Shown piece after piece: positions 52,101 through 64,000 of a DNA stretch of 64,000 nucleotides (position 1 is its first letter; every line of letters starts with the position of its first letter). The DNA lies in assembly GCA_008694505.1 (NCBI GenBank), contig VZDJ01000219.1:9155089-9219088 (forward strand). The letters run 5' to 3'. The position numbers and the translations under genes were made by a program. The DNA is from Cyanoderma ruficeps (lineage: Eukaryota > Chordata > Aves > Passeriformes > Timaliidae). The notes beneath the pieces are model-generated. The model was not told the origin of the DNA and searched no databases. It saw only the letters and a list, made by a program, of their open reading frames with translations.

Positions 52101-53978
52101 CCAGTGCTTCCAGCTGTCTGCAGATATTTGCAGTCGTAGCTGGGATCACTGTCATTTAGAGCTGATAAAGGCAGCAGTGCAGAGGTGGGTGTTTAAAGGC
52201 CATTTTTTCATGCCAGTTACTTTTTCATTTTCAAAGCAACCTCCCCTGTCTTGAGCTTGCAGTTGTCTCTTGAATAATGTGATGGCATTAATCTCCTCTC
52301 TAAGGACGTGCTTAGCTCAGTGGTTTTAGATCTGTAGCCCTCTAAATATTGCCAGTGAGTGAAGGGGATTCCCTCTAGAGGGATCTTAAACCTATTAATA
52401 ATAATTTGGCTGCCTTTTGTGCATCTTTTACAGGTAGTGCTGATTCCCAGGGTTGCAGGGCACCACTTGGTGATCGCTGGGGATGCTGGTGAGGGTGCCT
52501 GAGGTGTGGGAGAGACAGAAGGTGGGGTTGGATGAGCGTTATCTGCCTGCTGGGGGCCTGACTCCCAGCCTGGCCAAATTTAGACCTTCCAGTAGCCTTT
52601 TGCTTTCAAGTGGGAGACGCAGCAGATGTGTAGGTGGGGCTGATCTATCCACATTCCCTGCAGTGGTCGGTTAGGGGAAGGAAAGTGTTGGAGCGAGCAG
52701 GAATGATTGCAAATCACTGAGCTGTGCAATGCAATTTAGCATCCTGCCTCTAAATCCTCCTCCATCCATGCTTAACCCCCAGGGCTGGCTTACATGGAGA
52801 AGTGGAGCTGGCATGGTGGTGAGGAGGTGATTACCCAGCCGTGGTGGGTCTGTCCCTGCAGCAGTGAGGAGTGAGAAGCAGGGGTGCCCACCCAAAGGGT
52901 GCCAGCAGGAGAGGAGCAGGGTGGCCCATCTGGCTGTGATGTTTAGGATGTGGCTTCATTTCTGTGGGTTGAATGTTGGAGGTTTGGGAGCTACTAGCAT
53001 TGGGGACTGAGGTTCTTGCACAAAATCTTGGAGTGTCTTCTGCATGACAGTAGGTGCCTGCTCCTCCCGTTCCGCCCTTTCCAAAGTGGTGCAGGAGAAA
53101 TGTGTGAGCAATTTCTTGCCCTGTCACACCCGTGGTTTTGAGCTCACCTCTTGTCTCTGGGCCATGGGCTTGGGACAGTTGATTTATCCAACAGATGGGA
53201 CTTGCGAACTGCCTGATCTTCACTGCTTGCACCTGCAGCCAGACCTATTCCACCCTCAATAAATCAAACCCTGCTGTGGTTGTCTTCTGGGATCACTGAC
53301 CCTTCCCTCTCCTCCGGATCTGTTTGCACTTCCTTGCTTATACTTAATCCTTCCATTGCATCTCTGCAAAATATCACTGGTGTTTAAAGGAAGAGTGCTG
53401 TAAGCCACTAATGGAGATGGTTTCATTCCCTCTCATCCCATCCAGTGCCTCCCTGACTTTCTGGGGTGCAGTGGTTCCCCGGGCAGTATTTGTGGAAAAT
53501 AACTCTGGGCAGGGGGAAACCACCACCCCCAAACTGCACCGGGGGGTGGGTTTTGAAAAGCTTTTCAAACGGTTTTTCCCTTCCTCCTGCAGCTCTCTTA
53601 GATTTGAAGTGCTGATAGTAGAGGGCATCCCTGTCCCCTGGTTGCACTCCCTGCCCGTCCTGGGGTGGGATCCGGCTCTGCAGGGTGCTCTGGGCTCCCA
53701 GCCATGCCGGGAAGCTGCTTGGATGCTGATTGTGTTTGTCAGGGCAGCCAGATTAAGAGCACAGTGGCTAAGCCTCCTCACTGAGCCTCCTCTCCAGTGG
53801 AGTCTTTGCCAGGGCATTGCTCAGAAACCCACGAGAAAAGAGCATTTTCCAGGGTTCTTTCTCCCGGGGTCGTTGATGTGCAGCTGTGGCTGAGCACCCG
53901 CCTGGTGATGGGAACCTGCCAGCACCGATTTTGGGGGCCTGAGGTCTGTGTGTGGGACTCAGGCTGACATTTCCAGCT

Positions 53979-54017
53979 GGTGCCTTTTAAATAACCACTG
54001 TGGTTTTAAAAGGCACC
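53979..54017. repeat. Short near-perfect palindrome/hairpin
   Basis: GGTGCCTTTTAAA...ACCAC is followed almost at once by GTGGTTTTAAAAGGCACC. The two arms pair over 18 positions with a TA bulge and a minimal centre. It would extrude as a cruciform or form a stem in the NDST1 intron transcript. No family recognised. Confidence 0.75.
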
Positions 54018-56464
54018 TGAGCAGCATCTAAAAATCAGGTTAAAAGGAAGTTTGACCCCGGCTGTCACCTTGCCAGGTCTTGTGGTTTTTAAATTTTACC
54101 ATCTTGCTTCTGTTTTTGTTTTAGAAAAGCTGTTGCTCTCAAGGACTTGTTTTGTGCTTTTGGGCATGAACCTGCTTATTTCTCTGTCAGTGAGCTGTCA
54201 GCTCTCCCACCACTGCCGGGGCTGTGCAGGGGTTTGCTGGGCAGGATGCAGCCAGCACGCACTTGCACTGGGAAAGCCCTGGGCAGGAGCATCCCCACCC
54301 TGCAGCATCACCCCAAAGCCCTTGGCATCCTCCCCACGGAGGGTTTCCTGTGGCAATGGACTGGCAGAGCAGGATTCCTGCCTGCTTCCTGCCACACTGG
54401 CAGCTGCTTTGGGGCGGGATGCTGCCCATCCTGGTCCCAGCTCACACCTGGCTGCTCCAGGGGCCGGTGCTGGCTGCACCCCCTGCCTGGGCAGGCTTTG
54501 ACGTGGCAGCCTGGGGAGATTCAGCCAGTGTTTGGCCGGAGATGCAGTCTCCAAAGCCTGGTCATTAAGTACCAGTAATGAAAAGCTCTTAGGAGAAAAT
54601 GGACTAATGAAGCGCCCTTGGAAATGGCAGGTGATGTAGGTGCAGAGCCCTCTTCCCTGTTTTATGGAGGGTGGTGCAAGGATGGACACACGGTCCTGTC
54701 CATCAGCTGCTGGCTCTGGTGCTTGGCATCAAACCCACTGCTGCCATTTGCCCAGCTGTCACTGTGGGAATGCAGCTGCCAGCACCCACTGCTCCTGGCA
54801 GAGGAAAGAAATGGAGAGGGAGTGGGATGGCACAGCCAGGCTGGATAATGCAGTCCAAGCTCTCTGCATCCCTAGTTGGGGAGACTCCCTCTGGATGAGC
54901 AGATCCCTAAAATCAACTGACCTGGAGAAGTGCCCTGTTGCAAAACCCCAGGGGGGCTGTTGTCTCAGGCATGCTGGAGGGGCAGAAGGAGTGAGGTGGA
55001 AGAGGCAGGACACACCTCAGGGGTGCTAAGGAGAGAAGGTGCTTCTCTCTTGGTCGTGCCTGGAGCTCATCCATGTGCACAAAGATAAATTACAAATCAA
55101 TAAACCCAGCTGTTCCACCATGCCCAGCACAGCCAGCACAGGGAGGTTCCTGGTGTGTCACGGAGATGGTGCAGGAGGAGACAGTGACGGAGGCTGGAAG
55201 GAGACTGGCTGCCAGCAGCACTTACAGCGCCTGGCTGAAGCAGTGCCATGTCGGCAGGGCTGGGAAGCGCTGCCTGGAGCAGGAGCTGCTGCTGGGAAGG
55301 GCAGGGATGACAGGATTACCCTGCCAAGCCCCAGCCTGTAATCCACAGTGCCGCTCAGCCGGCCACGTTTAATCCTGTTAGGAGCCTGGCTGGTGTCAGC
55401 AGGGAGGGTGCTCAGCCACGGTGCTGGCAGGGCACAGGGAGCTCTCCTTGGGAGGAACAGGGACTCCTGCCCTTGTCCCCAACACTGGTAGTGAGTTTGG
55501 GGACAGTGCTATGAGTCACTTTTTTGCTTTAAACACATTGGCCTCATTGGTCTGTCCCCCAGGTGGCTTCACCTTCTGGCAAGCAGTGCTCATTGTCTTC
55601 CTTTTTTCGAATGAGCCTTTCACAGGGAAGACAAAAATATTCTCAAGGTCCCTTTGGCTCCACGTGAACACTCCCGCATGCCCATCTGAGTGACCTTGGC
55701 TGGCGGCTCCTGGCTTGGCCTTGAGCTGCCCAGCTGGCAGGCTCCCCATGTCCCTCCCCTGTCCCTTCCTGCCAGCCGAGCTGGGCCATGGGGGGCTCAG
55801 ACCACCCCCATTCTCCTCAGCAGAATGCAGCTCCTGCTGGGCACAGGGAGGAACAGGGCTGCTTCTCCAGCTGCTTGAGGTACCAGAGGTTCACAGGAGG
55901 CTGGAGGCTCCCCTCCATAGGACCTGGTGATGCACCTGCACTCCAGGTGCACCCACAGCTGGGATCCCGTGGCAGAGCTGCGTGCCGCGCTCCCGCTGCA
56001 TCCCTGGCGCCATCGGGAGCTCACGGCACTCTTGTGGCAAGCCCTGGCACGCCGGCAAGCTCGTGAGGACTCTGCTGGGGCTGTCACGCTGGCAGAAATA
56101 ACAGTGGCAGCATTATTTCATCCCACCTCTCTCTCTCAGGGTGCCGTGTGGAGCCGGGGCAGCAGAGATCCACCATGCCCACACTGCCACCACCAACCAC
56201 GCCGAGGCCACCCGCCGCCCCCTCGCCCCGCTGAGGCCATGGAGCTGCTGCTGCTGCTGCCGTCACCACAGGAATTCTGGCTCAGCAAGGGGACTCTTGG
56301 TGCCTCTGCCATGGTGACATGAAGCAGACGGCGAGGGACGCCCGGCTGCTGGAGGGGAGAGAGCCTGCACTGGCGGCCTGCTAGTATTTTAATTTATTAG
56401 TAGTATTCAATTTGATTTTACCTAATTTTTTGTTGGTTGGTTGGTTGCTTCTTCCCCTCCCCAG

Positions 56465-64000
<7,536 letters not shown>

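Larger units (their letters stand above)
45017..56464 (+). other. NDST1: Probable NDST1 intron 1, no coding sequence recognised
   Basis: About 11.4 kb separates the CpG island from the first coding exon. Mammalian NDST1 also has a long 5' intron. I found no alternative promoter, exon or known family here. Two structured elements stand out and are listed separately: an inverted repeat at 48991-49128 and a hairpin at 53979-54017. Confidence 0.5.

Overview
This is nuclear DNA from a bird. It carries four multi-exon genes with GT-AG introns in the order TCOF1 (+), CD74 (-), RPS14 (-), NDST1 (+, cut by the right edge). The same order and orientations are known from human 5q32. The avian assignment rests on CR1 LINE fragments, short introns and intergenic spaces, and a CD74 N-terminus that resembles the chicken protein. 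A possible endogenous-retrovirus LTR piece in TCOF1 intron 2 hints at a songbird, but weakly.

Layout. Positions 1-6.4 kb are intergenic with no gene I can support. A degenerate ~62-bp tandem repeat (6480-6900) leads into the CpG-rich TCOF1 promoter. TCOF1 (treacle) runs 7004-26571 in 17 coding exons that I could join in frame, with its poly(A) signal near 27.55 kb. CD74 (MHC class II invariant chain) converges on it, with coding exons from 31944 down to 28453, including the optional thyroglobulin type-1 exon of the long isoform. Its first intron holds a GC-rich segment with a well-formed X/Y module of the MHC class II promoter type, facing away from the gene. RPS14 lies at 37114-38749 (coding), with a non-coding first exon at about 39906-39939 in a CpG island. 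A GC-rich island at 44.6-45.5 kb is the likely NDST1 promoter. About 11 kb of probable intron 1 follow, then coding exons from 56527 to the window end (825 residues of the enzyme; the last ~50 lie outside).

Function. The genes are neighbours by ancestry, not by pathway. Treacle supports rRNA transcription and processing in the nucleolus, and RPS14 is a 40S subunit protein. CD74 guides MHC class II assembly and trafficking. NDST1 is a Golgi heparan sulfate N-deacetylase/N-sulfotransferase. I found no tRNA, rRNA, CRISPR array or prokaryote-like operon. The least ordinary signals are regulatory or structural: the intronic X/Y module, tandem repeats beside a promoter and a splice site, an inverted repeat and a hairpin in the NDST1 intron, and a treacle gene with fewer repeat exons than the mammalian one.
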